A DNA stretch of 64,000 nt from Neckera pumila (taxonomy: Eukaryota > Streptophyta > Bryopsida > Hypnales > Neckeraceae), in the NCBI GenBank assembly GCA_963969595.1, contig OZ018408.1, positions 1 through 64,000 on the forward strand, written 5' to 3'. This document shows, piece by piece, positions 11,477 to 22,712 of the stretch (its first letter is position 1; each line of letters starts with the position of its first letter). The notes beneath the pieces were generated by a model. That model did no database searches. It was not told where the DNA came from and was given only the letters and a program-made list of their open reading frames with translations. The translations under genes and the position numbers were made by a program.

Positions 11477-12601
11477 CGGTGCGAGGTGGAGCTGCCAGTT
11501 CGAGCGGAGGGCGTGGTCAACCGAGTATCGACCCGCAGTTCCACCAGAGACCAAACCGGACAGTCAATCAAAAGAAGTAAGAGGAAGTCGAAAAGGAAAC
11601 CGGAATCAAGTAGTGATTCGGATTGGCTTTTTTCAGAGCAGAGACTGGAACCGGAGACAGAACGACCAGAAGAAGGAGTAGACGGTGACCCGATTCCGAT
11701 AGATATCAATGCAGAGATGCGACGGGAAATCTCTGGACCGGATATTGTACGAACTCCGAAGACGGTTACATTTAGCAATGCTCCAGTGATTGTTATTCCG
11801 GATGTGAGTACTCATGAGTATAATATCATCCAGGATATTAAGGATCAGAAGGCGAATGTCACAATCGAACAACTAGTACACGATAATGTGATGTACCAGA
11901 AGATGATCTGAGACACCTGGACCAAGAAGCGAAGGAGGAAGGTGAAGCTATCCGCAGTGGCAGTCAACTTTTCTCAACCAGAAGATGCCGGAGCTCCCGA
12001 AGTCACAGTAGAGATAGAAGGATGTGCGATTCCCAAGGTTCCCATCGATGGCGGATCGAGAGTTAACCTGATGTTGGAAGACACAGCGTTTGATTTGGGA
12101 TTCACCACGTTCGAAGCCACGGAACAAGTTCTCCGGATGGCGGACCAGTCCCGAGTACATCCGGTTGGAAGGCTTTCACAAGTGCCAACCCGGATTGGTG
12201 GAACAGACTATCTGCTGAACTACGTCATCATCCGTGTTCATAAGGGTAGACCCTTTCCGATGTTACTCGGAAGACCTTGGTTGTATTCCGCTTGAGTTCT
12301 TGTAGATTGGAGAGCCAAGGAACTGGTGGTAGGGAAGCCGTCCACGCGGATTCCTTGGACGGTGGAGAAACATTTAGGGGAGACCAGCGACTCAGATGGA
12401 TATATGACGGACTGGTCTGATCCGGAAGATTCCACTACGGGTTATTATGTAGATCCGTTCGAACACCAATCTGAGGCGAATTATGGATTTTCCGAGGCAG
12501 TGTTAGAACATGAGCCGGAGGAAATCCGGGAAACAGTATTGGAAGACCGATCCTTAGGAGAGTCGAGTGTTCCACTCACGGCGGAGTGGATCGCTCAATA
12601 G
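11477..12601 (+). pseudogene. Aspartic protease region of pol
   Basis: This continues the gag frame with stops at TGA 11909-11911, TGA 12293-12295 and TAG 12599-12601. The first part is a Lys/Arg and acidic linker. The protease core lies at about 11950-12300, with the active-site motif VPIDGGS (Asp codon 12047-12049) and the downstream flap and LLGRPWL motif typical of plant gypsy retropepsins. DGGS in place of DSGS is common in plant elements of this type, so I do not read it as a lesion. It would cleave the Gag-Pol polyprotein. Confidence 0.8.
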
Positions 12602-14350
12602 ATTGGGAGCGAAAATCTTCCCACCAACGGAGGTGATACGGTAGGACCGGGTTGGGGAAATCTAGCATCCTTCTCGGAGGAGGGGTATGCGGAGAAAGTC
12701 AAACCGATTGTTTCACCTGCTGATTACGAAAAGGAGAATGTTGAACCTGACAAGAGTTTCTATCTTAATAAGCTCTTGAAGGATACGGAGAGATCCGGCT
12801 ATATTCAACTTCTGAAGGAGTATCTGGACGTGTTTGCTTGGGAGCCATCCGATCTGAAGGGAATTCCCTCTCACCTCGGGGAGCATTGCATCGACCTGAT
12901 GGACGAATCTGTTCCGGTCCGACAGCGACAGTACCAGCTCAACCCCAAGTATTCGTTGATGGCAAAGGAGGAAATCGATCGATTGTTGGAGGCAGGATTC
13001 ATCTATCCGGTCCACAACTCCGAATGGGTTTCCCCCATCGTGATTGTTCCGAAGAAGGTCGGAGCGGATGGTAAGGTCAAGATCCGGGTTTGTTAAGACT
13101 TCCGGAAATTGAACGCGGCCACGAAGAAGGATTATTTCCCTCTCCCGTTTACCGACATTATTCTGGATCACGTCGCTAGCCATGAGTGCTATAGTTTCTT
13201 GGATGGATTTTCCGGTTATAACCAGGTATTCATTCGGTGGTGCGATCAGCTGAAGACGACATTTACGACGGAGTGGGGGACTTACGCCTTCACCCGGATG
13301 CCGTTTGGTCTGTGTAATGCGCCCGGAACATTCCAGCGACTCATGATGGACATTTTCAAAGATTTTCTTCGGCATTTCCTTGAAGTGTTCATAGACGACT
13401 TTGCCGTTTTCAGTAACCGGGAAAGTCATCTCGAGTGTTTGAGGAAGATGTTCCAGAAGTGCCAAGAGACCAGTTTGAAGCTACACCCGGGCAAGTGTTT
13501 TTTCGGAATGAGTTCCGGAATTCTGCTCGGTCATGTGGTAAGTCAAACCGGACCGGATTACAGGCGGACCTGGATAAGGTAAAAGTGATGCTTTCCCTGT
13601 TACCTCCAACCAACGTGAAAGAAGTTCGCGGATTCTTAGGATGCGTAGGCTACTACAGACGGTTCATCAATGCATATGCCAAGAGGGCTATTCCACTCAC
13701 AGAACTTTTGAAGAAGGATACGGAATTTGTTTGGGACGGAAGGAGACAGCAGGCCTTCGAGGATTTGAAGACCCAGTTGGCTAAAGGTCCAATCCTGTCA
13801 GTTTCGGATTGGACCAAGGAGTTCCATGATACTATTGATGCATCGGGCTGGTGTTTGGGATCCATTATGTGGCAATTCGACGCGGAGAGGCGGGAGAACC
13901 CGATCTACTACGCGAGCAGACAAATGAGTTTGGCGGAACGAAATTACACCACCACGGAACGGGAAGCGTTAGCCGTGGTCTACTCGTGTAAGAAGTTCCG
14001 GCATTATCTACTAGGGTACAAGGTAATTTTCCATACGGATCACGATTCTTTGAAATACCTTGTGAACAAACCAGATTTGTCGGGCCGAATAGCTAGGTGG
14101 ATTCTGCTCTTGCAAGAGTTTAACTACGGAGTTGTAGTCAAACCCGGAAAGGCAAACGTTAATGCGGATTACCTCTCGAGGCAGAGAGGACAAAATTCCA
14201 TTACGGATATATCTGCTGATTTTCCGGATGAATTCCCGAATCCGGTAATGAATCCGGCAGTGATAGAGACTTTAGATTTCCCTTTGGTCGAAGTCTTTTA
14301 CCTCAATGATGCATCTAGTTCTGAATACAAGGACATCATAGATTATTTGG
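12602..14350 (+). pseudogene. Reverse transcriptase and RNase H region of pol
   Basis: RT motifs appear in order: the VFAWEPSDLKGI approach (about 12828), QRQYQLNPKY, the catalytic FIDD at 13388-13399 (F replacing the usual Y of YxDD), and the LLGHVVS thumb entry. TAA 13094-13096 interrupts at the conserved VC-x-DFRKLN position. At 13548-13557 a tandem CCGGA shifts the frame by +2; the rest of pol is read in the new frame. RNase H follows with DASGWCLG (about 13834), TEREALAVV (about 13957) and HTDHDSLK (about 14034), giving the D-E-D set. These would copy RNA to DNA and remove the RNA strand. Confidence 0.9.
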
Positions 14351-15597
14351 TGACATCTAGATATCCGGACCAGATGAGTCACGAGGAGAAAGAGATTTTC
14401 CAAAGAAAAGTGGCTCCGTATACTTTGATTAGGGGAGTCCTTTTTAGGTTAGGAACGGATGACGTTCTCAGACGATGCCTAGAACCCCCAGAACGGAAGA
14501 GGGTGATCCAAGCCCTTCACACAGGAAGTTCCGGAGGGCATTTTGCCTTTGTAAGTACAGTAAACCGGATCCGATCAACCGGATACTGGTGGCCGTATTT
14601 ACATAGAGATGTGAGGAATTTTGTACAAAGTTGTAATCAGTGTCAACGGACATGAGCACCGTCCTTCCGAAACCACTGGCCACTAACTCCTATCATTCCT
14701 CTAGCGCCATTTGAGAAATGGGGGATAGATTTTATTGGACCTATTTTTCCGGTCAGCGGACGGAAAAAGAGGTACATTATCCTAGCCACGGATTATGCCA
14801 CCAAATGGGTGGAGGCCAAAGCAACCCGGAAGAACGACACGGAGACTTCGGCGGACTTCCTGTTTACAGAAATCCTCATGCGATTTGGTCATCCGCTCGA
14901 GTTGGTCAACGACCGGGGAACCCATTTCCTCAATGACGTTATTGTAGACCTGACGACAAGGTACCTTATCAAGCACCGAAAGACGACTCCCTACAATCCT
15001 AAAGCAAACGGATTGACGGAGCGGGCGAACGGAATCATTGGTAAGATCCTGAACAAGATGGTTTCCGCTCACAAGACGGACTGGGACCGGAAACTACCTT
15101 CGGCAGTACACGCATACAACACCACGGAGAAGGCCACAACCGGCAAGACCCTTTACTTTTTGGTCTTCGGTCAGGAGGCAATCCATGGAGTGGAGTTGAA
15201 TGTGGAAACTTTTCGAGTCATGGCAGCTCGAAGCGTGGAGTCCAGGAAGACTACCTATCCCCGACTTCTTGCCATTGAAGAACTGGAAGAGATTTGAAAT
15301 ATGGCTTTGGAGAGAACCCTAGAGGTACAGACAAAGCGGAAGGAAGACTATGATCGAAAACTTCCGGCTGACCACGGAATCAAGGAAGGAGGACTAGTTC
15401 TCCTCTATGACAATTGACACAAGGACTTCCCGGGTAAATTGCACACCCGATGGATGGGACCTTTCCGAGTCAACCAGGTTTTCCAGAACGGATCTCTACA
15501 ATTGGAGAATTTACGAGGTCAATGGTTTGATACTCGAGTGAACGGATCCAGGGTGAAGAAATACGTTGCTGCCACTTCTTCGGACAACTCCGAATGA
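14351..15597 (+). pseudogene. Integrase region of pol
   Basis: The HHCC zinc-binding domain is seen (H codons near 14518 and 14539, CNQCQ near 14634-14645). The core follows with D in GIDFIGP (about 14728), D in VNDRGTHF (about 14908) and E in LTERAN (about 15020), the DD(35)E triad. The C-terminal domain has the WMGPFRV motif near 15450 and ends at TGA 15595-15597. In-frame TGA codons at 14653-14655, 15295-15297 and 15415-15417 break it; each sits where an Arg CGA is plausible. There is no chromodomain and no PHD finger at the C-terminus, unlike the fragment near 63 kb. Confidence 0.9.
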
Positions 15598-15620
15598 TGT
15601 TTGCGGGGACGCTCACAGAT

Positions 15621-15630
15621 GAGGGGGGGG
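15621..15630 (+). other. Polypurine tract
   Basis: GAGGGGGGGG ends three bases before the 3' LTR. This is the plus-strand primer site and confirms the LTR start at TGTCGCA. Confidence 0.9.
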
Positions 15631-15633
15631 TAA

Positions 15634-17905
15634 TGTCGCAACCGGAATTTGTGGTTTTTCTCTAACTGTCTGAATAACGGAACGAAAACCGATAGTTAGC
15701 GTCCGTATCCGGTTAGAAGGGCAGAAGAAAACTACGGATAGGCAGCGATAATCCAGTAAGGAGAAAACTGTATCTGTTCCGGTCAGAATGGTTGTATTCA
15801 GGAGCGGAATCATATCCGGACTTCACCTCAGAACGGATTAGGGATGGACCGGATCGATATGGACCGGACCGGAAAAAGGTCATGATGACGTGCCAGGGGT
15901 CCTGAGAGTATATAAAGGCTGGTCGTCCTCATTTTCACTCCTTTACTTCCCTTGAGCTCTGGAGCTGACCTTGAGCGCTTTTTCGCCTCTGTCCGCGCCA
16001 GAGCCATTGATGCATGTGCGCTTCCGGTTGGGTGTGTCTGAGAGTGTAGGAAGAGTAAAGAACGTGTGGGTTGCAGGTTTTGTGAGTGCCTTCCGGTTGA
16101 GATCGGACGAGAGGAAGTGAGGAACGGGACGTGCGGCTAGGAGAGTGTGAGGTAGCGATCGGTAAGGGTCCAGTGGTTATTTGGTGTCCATGCCTCAGCT
16201 GCGTAAGGCCAGACCAAGCGCTCCCAGCTCCTCCTCCGATATTAAACTCCGGAAGATAGTTCCGGTCATTCCTATGGAGGAACCGGCCCGGACTGAGTTA
16301 GTAGAGGATCTCAACGCGATGGGGTGCCTTGTCTTGATAGATAAACCCTGGGGGTTTCATGAGGAGCGGATTGTGAGGGAGATTAAGTGCAAGGTGTCGA
16401 ACGAGTTCGACAACACTCTCCGTGGCCGCCCGACCAAATGGGAAGAAGAACGGTGGAGGGAAGTTTACAACTTTTGGATGGGAGGTTCCGGTATGGCCGG
16501 GCGGAAGGACAAGTTCATCCATGACAAATTTCATGGGGAACCGAGTAACAAGGACGGGTACACGGTCGCAGACTGTAAAAACGACCGGCATCGTAACCTC
16601 CTTCAGTTCCTGGTTCCGATCGTCCACCCGGAGAAGCCGACGAGGGTGACGATGACCCTCGGCAACACCATTTTCGGTTCCCTGAGCGGGGAACGGAAGG
16701 TGAACTGGGCCCGGATCTTTTCCGATCTGGTGTCCTAGTTGGTGACGAGGATCGGAAAGAGTAGGGCCATTCCTTTGAGTCCCTCCCTTTTCCACCTCTA
16801 CCAGCTGAACCAACTTCTCACTCCTACTGAGGAGAAGACGTGGGGTGTTCAGGAATCAATCCTGAAGTATGGGGAGTCGGGTCCGGATTTCCAGCGCGGA
16901 TTTCGAGGTCCCTTTTTGCTTTGTACTCAAGTTGTATATAAGTCAGCCCCCGCTTGGGAGCTGGGAGTTCTTTCATCTTATTTTCGTGTACGTCTTCTCT
17001 TGGCTGCTTGTTGTGTGTCTCTCCCGTGTGCGGCAGGGTCGTGGAGTGAGGAGTTAGGAAGGCGCGCGCTAATGTAGGTGTGATTTCTCCCTTTAGCGCG
17101 TTTGTTTTCGGTCTTATGTGCAGGTGAGCGGGTTGCGTAAGCGTTGGGAGGGGATTCCAGTTCCTCAGCAGCTCTAGAGTTTAGAATTCCGGGCGAGACA
17201 GCCGTTGTTAGGCTAGGCGGATAGGGAGGAATTCCTTAGTCGCGCTAGAACTCCTGGGTGTGAAATCCGGTTGAGTGTCCAATCTCCTGAGAGATCTCGC
17301 CGCCTCATTTGGGCAAACGGAAGAACTTTAGTAGACGTTGGAACGGACGGGTTCTCTTGCAGCCGCCTGGCTTTGCACAGACGGAACGGTACGCCAAGGT
17401 CGTTGTAGTATGGAAGGGCCGTACAGGGGTCTTTGTGTGACCGATGATCCGGAGAAGTTTTCTAGGTTGCTGTGAAGGATCAAACCGGGTCCGGGTTAGT
17501 GTAGAGAATTAAAGGAAGAAGAAGTGGGTCTTCAGCCACTATAATTCACGGAAGGAGTGGTGGGCCTGCCGCTCTCAAAAACAAGAGGCGATCCCTCTGA
17601 TGGTGAAACAGAGGTAAAACTAAACCGGGTAGTAGTGTGAGCGGATGAGAGTGATCAGACTCAGGCGGAACGTAGACCGGATCGGAGAAATAAAAAAGGG
17701 TCTGATTGGAGTTTTGGGTGTTGTTGTGTTTCCGGTTGTGTGTTGGAACCGGAAGAGGAAATATAGGTACTGACTTAGCTTAGAGACCAAATAGGGCTAT
17801 CTACTTCACAGAATCTCGCGGGTTCGATCTTTAGAGTCACTTTGTTATACTTTAAAGTGGTTTTTGGTAGTATAACTGGGAAATTGCTTGCCCTGTGCTG
17901 CGACA
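15634..17905 (+). repeat. 3' LTR (2272 bp), internally deleted
   Basis: Right copy of the long direct repeat with the same TGTCGCA and TGCGACA ends. It lacks about 1,048 bp relative to the 5' LTR. The junction is at about 16881, where GTCGGG is joined to TCCGG with a 2-3 bp overlap (GGT). The deletion removes the 3' two-thirds of the LTR ORF but keeps both TATA boxes (about 15909 and 16935). A 15-bp unit near 15860 is also absent. Confidence 0.95.
16190..16880 (+). pseudogene. LTR-resident ORF, copy C (3' truncated)
   Basis: Near-identical to the first part of the ORF at 6970. It is open for 182 codons to TAG 16736-16738, then continues in the same frame for about 47 codons with one fewer stop than copy B (GGA where copy B has TGA 7534). 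It is then cut by the LTR deletion and runs into unrelated frame. The shared TAG at the same place in both LTRs shows that stop predates insertion, so the element already carried it when it last transposed. Confidence 0.75.
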
Positions 17906-18087
17906 TGTGTTTTCAATTGTGGTGTTAGGACTAGAAGAAGAAATGTAGATACTGACTGAGCTTAGAGACCAAATAAAGCTAGATACTTCACAAAATCTTG
18001 CGGATTCAATCTTTAGAGTCACTTTGTTATACTTTAGAGTGGTTTTTGGTAGTATAATTGGGAATTTGCTTGCCCTGTGCAGCGACA
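17906..18087 (+). repeat. Fragment of an older related LTR (3' tail)
   Basis: This fragment aligns with the last 181 bases of the adjacent 3' LTR (from about 17725) and ends GCAGCGACA. It is visibly more diverged than the two LTRs are from each other. It directly abuts the 3' LTR, so the complete element sits against, or recombined with, an older copy. Confidence 0.8.
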
Positions 18088-18236
18088 AGCACTGAAGGTT
18101 CCGGAACTAATTTGTTTATATAAAGTGCAGGTCCCCTTTGGTCATCCACATTCTAACTTCAAAGCATTGCACGGATGTGTTGAAAAAATCAATTACAATT
18201 CTAAAATCGATTCCTAAAAACTTAATCTAATTTACC

Positions 18237-19302
18237 ATGCCACGCGGAAGAAGTGCACCAAAGGAAATATCACAGGAGATGAATTGGGCAGATTGGAAAA
18301 ATCCTCTTTGCGTAACGGAGCCTAGATGGCAAGAGGAGCCCAAGAAAGTGAGGGATTGCACAACATGCAAAAAGTATGTGAAAATGACACACATCTCCAA
18401 ACTATGGTCATGTGATCGTGCGGAGGTACATGTTGGATGTTGGGAAGGGCAAATGACCACGTGCCGGAGCTTCCATTTTGTTCGACAATACAAGGAGATT
18501 CTATCAGCATCCGGTTTATCAATGTCGAAAACAAATCTCATGACCTATTCAACCATGGCCATGGTTTGGGTGGAGATTGTACTCCACAAAGACGTAGATT
18601 GGAAAATAGTGTATGGAAAAAATGTAAAAAATCCGAATCGCTGACATCACATGATTTATATTAATTGGGTTGGAGCGAGCAATTGCTTGCCAGAGAGGTC
18701 CAATCGAGGCCATTCTGGAATACCGTCGGTTGTGTTACCTAACACAGAGGATGATGTTTTGGACAACGATGATGTTTCCGATGCTTAAGCACCTGTGACA
18801 TTTGGAGAGAGACATGAACGGCGAGAAGCTCGCGAAGACATTGAGTACAAGGAACAGATGCAAGAGGCAATGCGTTGAAGCGTGGAGGACCGTGGTCGAC
18901 AACATCGGCATGACCCATTGCGCCACCTTGACTGTGGTTCACGTGCCCCACAAGATTCGAGAAGAAGTTCACAATACGGTAATGCACCCCGAGGTGGCTC
19001 TCAAAGCACGCGATATGACGATGCTAGCCAAGGTGGCTCCCAATACTATCCTGGGAGCACTGCTTGCTTCATATTAGCATCATGGAGGTTCTTATTATGG
19101 TGGTTCAAGTGAAGGAGGGTCCCAATACAATGTTTCCATTCCTCCTCCATCTTTTGGAGGTCCTTATTCTTCAAATTACGGAAAAGGAGTGGCGCCAAGT
19201 AGACAAGGAGACACCTATAGCGGAAAACCATATTTTGGTGTTTATAGGTCTGGTTCTAGAGGCCCAAATCAGAGAGATGATACCTGTTCTGATTCAGAGT
19301 GA
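18237..19302 (+). pseudogene. Decayed unrecognised coding region, possibly transposase-derived
   Basis: From ATG 18237 a 135-codon frame encodes a basic N-terminus (MPRGRSAPKE) and a Cys/His-rich patch (CTTCKK near residue 42, then HVGCWEG near 66) that could be a degenerate zinc-binding domain. Downstream, with stops and shifts, comes an acidic stretch (EDDVLDNDDVSDA near 18745), a charged segment, and a Gly/Ser/Tyr/Gln-rich tail ending TGA 19300. A zinc-finger N-terminus plus acidic and low-complexity tail recalls plant hAT-type proteins with the catalytic middle missing, but I see no catalytic motif. Low confidence on identity. Confidence 0.35.
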
Positions 19303-19794
19303 AGCGGTGTTTTGTCTTGTAGTGCGAGCCTTAGAACCTGATCCATTGATTGTAATGGCCGTGGATTGTTGTTGTCGGCAAGCATTGTACAGTGATGTTG
19401 GGAAATTGCAATTTTTGATTTTCTAATTTGGCGGGATTAAGTTTTTATGTCCATATATAAGTACATTGGTAGCCATGTGATGGTATTATTCTTGAATACC
19501 ATTGTTGTATAACCAATGATTTTTTTTAATATACATATGGTATCGGTCCGCTTTCTACAACTGAGTGGCGTATGTAAGTCTCCAGCAAAGAACATAATAA
19601 CTTTCGTATTGAACTCCAAAAATGCATTATATAAGTTATTTTGTCAAGAAATGACTGACGCATCACATTGTGCCCCCCAAAACATAGTCCATACCTTCTG
19701 CATAAGCTTGTAGTCCAAATTGAGTGAATGAAAACTTCACATTTAAATCCAAAGCATTATGTTACCGGAAATTGGTACCGTTTCTTGTTTTGGT

Positions 19795-20335
19795 AGTGGA
19801 TTTATATTCCTTCCCTTTTTTTTTGCTTCCATTTCCTTATCATTCATTCCATCATCATTTTTTGCTTTTAGTTTCCTTATCATTCATTCCCAATTTTTTT
19901 TGCTTTAAGTTTCATTGTCATTCATTCTCCATTCTTTTTTGCTTCCAATTTCCTTGTCAATCATTCCTAATTTTTTTAAACTTTAAGTTTCATTATCATT
20001 CATTCCCCATCCTTTTTTGTTTTTAGTTTCTCATCATTCATTTCCAATTTTTTTGGGCTTTTTGTTTTGTGATAATTCATTCCCAATTTTTTTTGGCTTC
20101 ATGTTCCCTTGTCATGCATTCCCCATGTTTTTGGGCTTTCCGTTTCTTGGTCGTTCATCTCCAAATTTTTTTTGGCTTTCTGTTTCCTTATCATGCATTC
20201 CCTATTTTTTGGGGATTTCAATTTCTTTGTCAATCATTCCCAAATTTTTTAGGCTTCAAGTTTCTTTGTCATTCATTCCCTATTTTTTTGGGCTTTCAAT
20301 TTCCTTGTCATTCATTTCCAATTTTTTTCCAAGTG
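19795..20335. repeat. Degenerate T-rich minisatellite, about 40-44 bp period
   Basis: About a dozen imperfect units, each containing TTCATTCCC (or similar), a T run, a GGCTTT-like segment and TTTCCTTGTCA. ORFs in this stretch are products of the repeat. Confidence 0.85.
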
Positions 20336-20340
20336 TTAAA

Positions 20341-22160
20341 CCCTAAATGCCCAAGCCACCCAAATCTAGTGTTTGCAAAACTTTGAAGTTAAATAAAACC
20401 TAACCAAGTTGCTATTTTAGTAGTTCATATTTTTAGAAAGTTCTACTTCAAGTCTAGTTTTAGCTGCAAAAATCCAATCTTGAAAATAAATGATAGTGAT
20501 TTTTCTATTCAATTTTTTATACAAGGGTAACCATTGCAATCTTCACTTCCCTTAGTGCTGAGAGTTCTTGGAAAGGAGCCTCAAATACACTAGATCTTGG
20601 AGAAAAAATCACATTCAAAATTCATTTAAAAAAATTGTGGAGTACATTTTAAGAAGCCATAAATTGATTGGGGTGATATATAAATGGCAAAATTTTGGAT
20701 GAATTATTTGTTGGATGGATGAATTTGTGGCAAATAATAGACTAAATCTACAGAGCAAGAATTTTTGGATGAATTATTTGGATGGACAAATTCAAAGCTA
20801 ATACTTGGGTTCCTGGCAGATACGTTCTTGTATAAGGCAAGTATTACTTTAGGTTTGGCTGTTGAGGAGCTTGGAGTATTTGGGCAAGACAAGGGTATCA
20901 CTTTAAGGCTGATTGTGGTGGCCGACGTCTGCTCCATCATCCATCCTTGCCCGATGTAATGGAATTTGGAGTTTAATTTCAAAATTGGCATGTCTTTGAA
21001 AGAGGAAGATTGTAGCCTTTGCAAATTTGAAGTTAGAAGGAAAGTGTGCTAGTGAGAATCTGATATTGTCTAGAGGAAATGAACTGGGATATTTTGATAA
21101 GGAGAGGATGCAACCAATGTCCATGAAAAAAAACCTAGCTCCTTCTACAAAAAAGAGGCAAATTATTAGGACAACTTCAAAAATTGCATAACACTAGCAC
21201 CATGGCTTGTGATAATAAAAGATTGGGGGTTTAGATTTCAACATCCTTGTAGTCAAAAGTTATCCCAATTACGCAAGCTATACCCTCCTTAGCATTTAAA
21301 AAAGAATAGGTCCTCAAAAGGGTTGTTAGATTTGGATCAACAATGCAAATTAAAATATATTTAAAATATATAAATAATTTTTTGTTTTTTATTTGTTTAA
21401 ATCACAGTCTGACATGGCACTTTAGGTGCCACGTCAAAATGCAACTTTTAATTTTAAAACAAATTCAAAAACATAGATTATTTTTTTATTTGCACTTTTT
21501 GCAGTACTGGTCCAAATTTGAAGCCCCATTCTTTTTCTAATGCTATTGTCTAAATAATTTTCTCTTAAAACTAGTATTAGCCATCACTAGTTTGTGATTA
21601 TCTAGGATTAGTGAAATAGAAAAGACCTTGAAAATATTGAAACGTAAATTACATATTTGTTGTATTTCACAAGATACTTGATCAACAGATTCTTTCTTGA
21701 CCATCAAGATTCAAACTCAGCAAGAAATAAACTGCACTCCATAACATTATTAACTAGCATAGACCATTTCTCCTTGGAGATTGGAATATTCTTTCTTTGG
21801 ATTCTTGAGATAAATTTAGTTTAATCTGCTGGGAGTCATTGGCTGACTAGGAAGTTACAATGCTTGGGACTTCCACTTTGGGGGGAGAGAAAAGGACCCC
21901 CCAATGTTGGTTAATAATGTTATGTCCATAAGTATTACAAAATTATCTAAATTAGAGTACATTCCGCGTTGTCTTTCTCCCTTCCTTGTTTTTGGCTGAT
22001 TTTTGTTGTGTTGCAATTTGTTTTCCAAGTTTGCTTTCTGATTTGAAGCCCGCGCTTACTCGCATTGTGAGCAAACTTTGAAAAACAGACTTAGGGTTTT
22101 TCCAATGCGTTGTGTCCTCAATTTCCAGGGGTTCTCGAACGTAGTGTATAGACTTTAAAT
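20341..22160. other. Intergenic, no gene recognised
   Basis: AT-rich sequence. Two ORFs near 20765 and 20903 lack recognisable motifs. A 14-bp phrase (TTGGATGAATTATT) is repeated near 20695 and 20764. Nothing else supported. Confidence 0.5.
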
Positions 22161-22165
22161 TTTTG

Positions 22166-22345
22166 CTGCTGCGGAGATCAAGGTTTGCTAGTGTAGAGAG
22201 TTGCTTGGTCCTAGACGGTTTTTACTAAGAGTTGCTTGTCCCGCATCACGTTTGCTGCTGCGGAGAGTTTCAAGCGAGCTGCAGGAGTTAGTTTCTTGCG
22301 TTTGCTGCTGCGTCAAGTTTTTTTGCGTTTGCTGCTGCGGAGACA
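22166..22345 (+). repeat. Repeated TTTGCTGCTGCGGAGA motif upstream of Uma2-like gene
   Basis: Four copies of TTTGCTGCTGCGGAGA or close variants occur at about 22158, 22250, 22299 and 22326, separated by 25-75 bases. They lie where a 5' UTR of the gene at 22713 would be expected. Role unknown. Confidence 0.6.
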
Positions 22346-22712
22346 ATGGTTTAGAGTTGTTGCTGAAGCGTGGACGTCTACAACAGCCGAGATTAACCAA
22401 GGTACGTTTTTCTCATTTCAGAAACTTCAACTTTGATTTTGGACATTCCGAAAACTCTCAGTGGAATAGTCTAGGTGCATTTTGTCAGCATAGTATTTTC
22501 TTTGTGCATTTATTGTAGCTAGCATTTACTGTTGTTGTACCTTGAGCATTCCTGCAATCTTCACGCATTTTGTTTTTCTTGAGGTCCACCATTCTTTCAA
22601 ATTGTCCAAAAGTTTTTTGCTTTGTTGTTTGCTTGTGATGCGCGCTTTGTTGTTTGCTTGTTCGCCTAATATGTTTGTTTGGGTTTCTACAAAACAGAAG
22701 GAGCGGACTCTT

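Larger units (their letters stand above)
6399..17905 (+). mobile_element. Near-complete Ty3/gypsy LTR retrotransposon
   Basis: The order is 5' LTR (6399-9733), primer-binding site (9744-9761), gag with three CCHC knuckles, aspartic protease, reverse transcriptase, RNase H, integrase, polypurine tract (15621-15630) and 3' LTR (15634-17905). The protease-RT-RH-IN order identifies Ty3/gypsy (Metaviridae). Both LTRs start TGTCGCA and end TGCGACA, a perfect 7-bp terminal inverted repeat. The LTRs look about 98% identical by eye outside one large and one small indel, so the insertion is fairly young. The coding region has nine in-frame stops and one 5-bp frameshift, so it is not autonomous. The five bases before (GGCAA) and after (TGTGT) differ, so no target-site duplication is seen. 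Confidence 0.96.

Noticed and set aside
9881..15597. Readthrough or recoding of TGA as a programmed feature of gag-pol
   Set aside because: Stops also include TAG and TAA, and pol has a 5-bp frameshift. Ordinary decay explains all of them better than recoding.
19724..20386. Open frames rich in Phe/Ser/His/Pro at 19.7-20.4 kb (possible membrane protein)
   Set aside because: They coincide exactly with the T-rich minisatellite, and several frames are open at once.
20700..21130. Possible gene with overlapping ORFs on both strands
   Set aside because: No recognisable domain, repeated phrases and stops in the alternative frames; not enough support.
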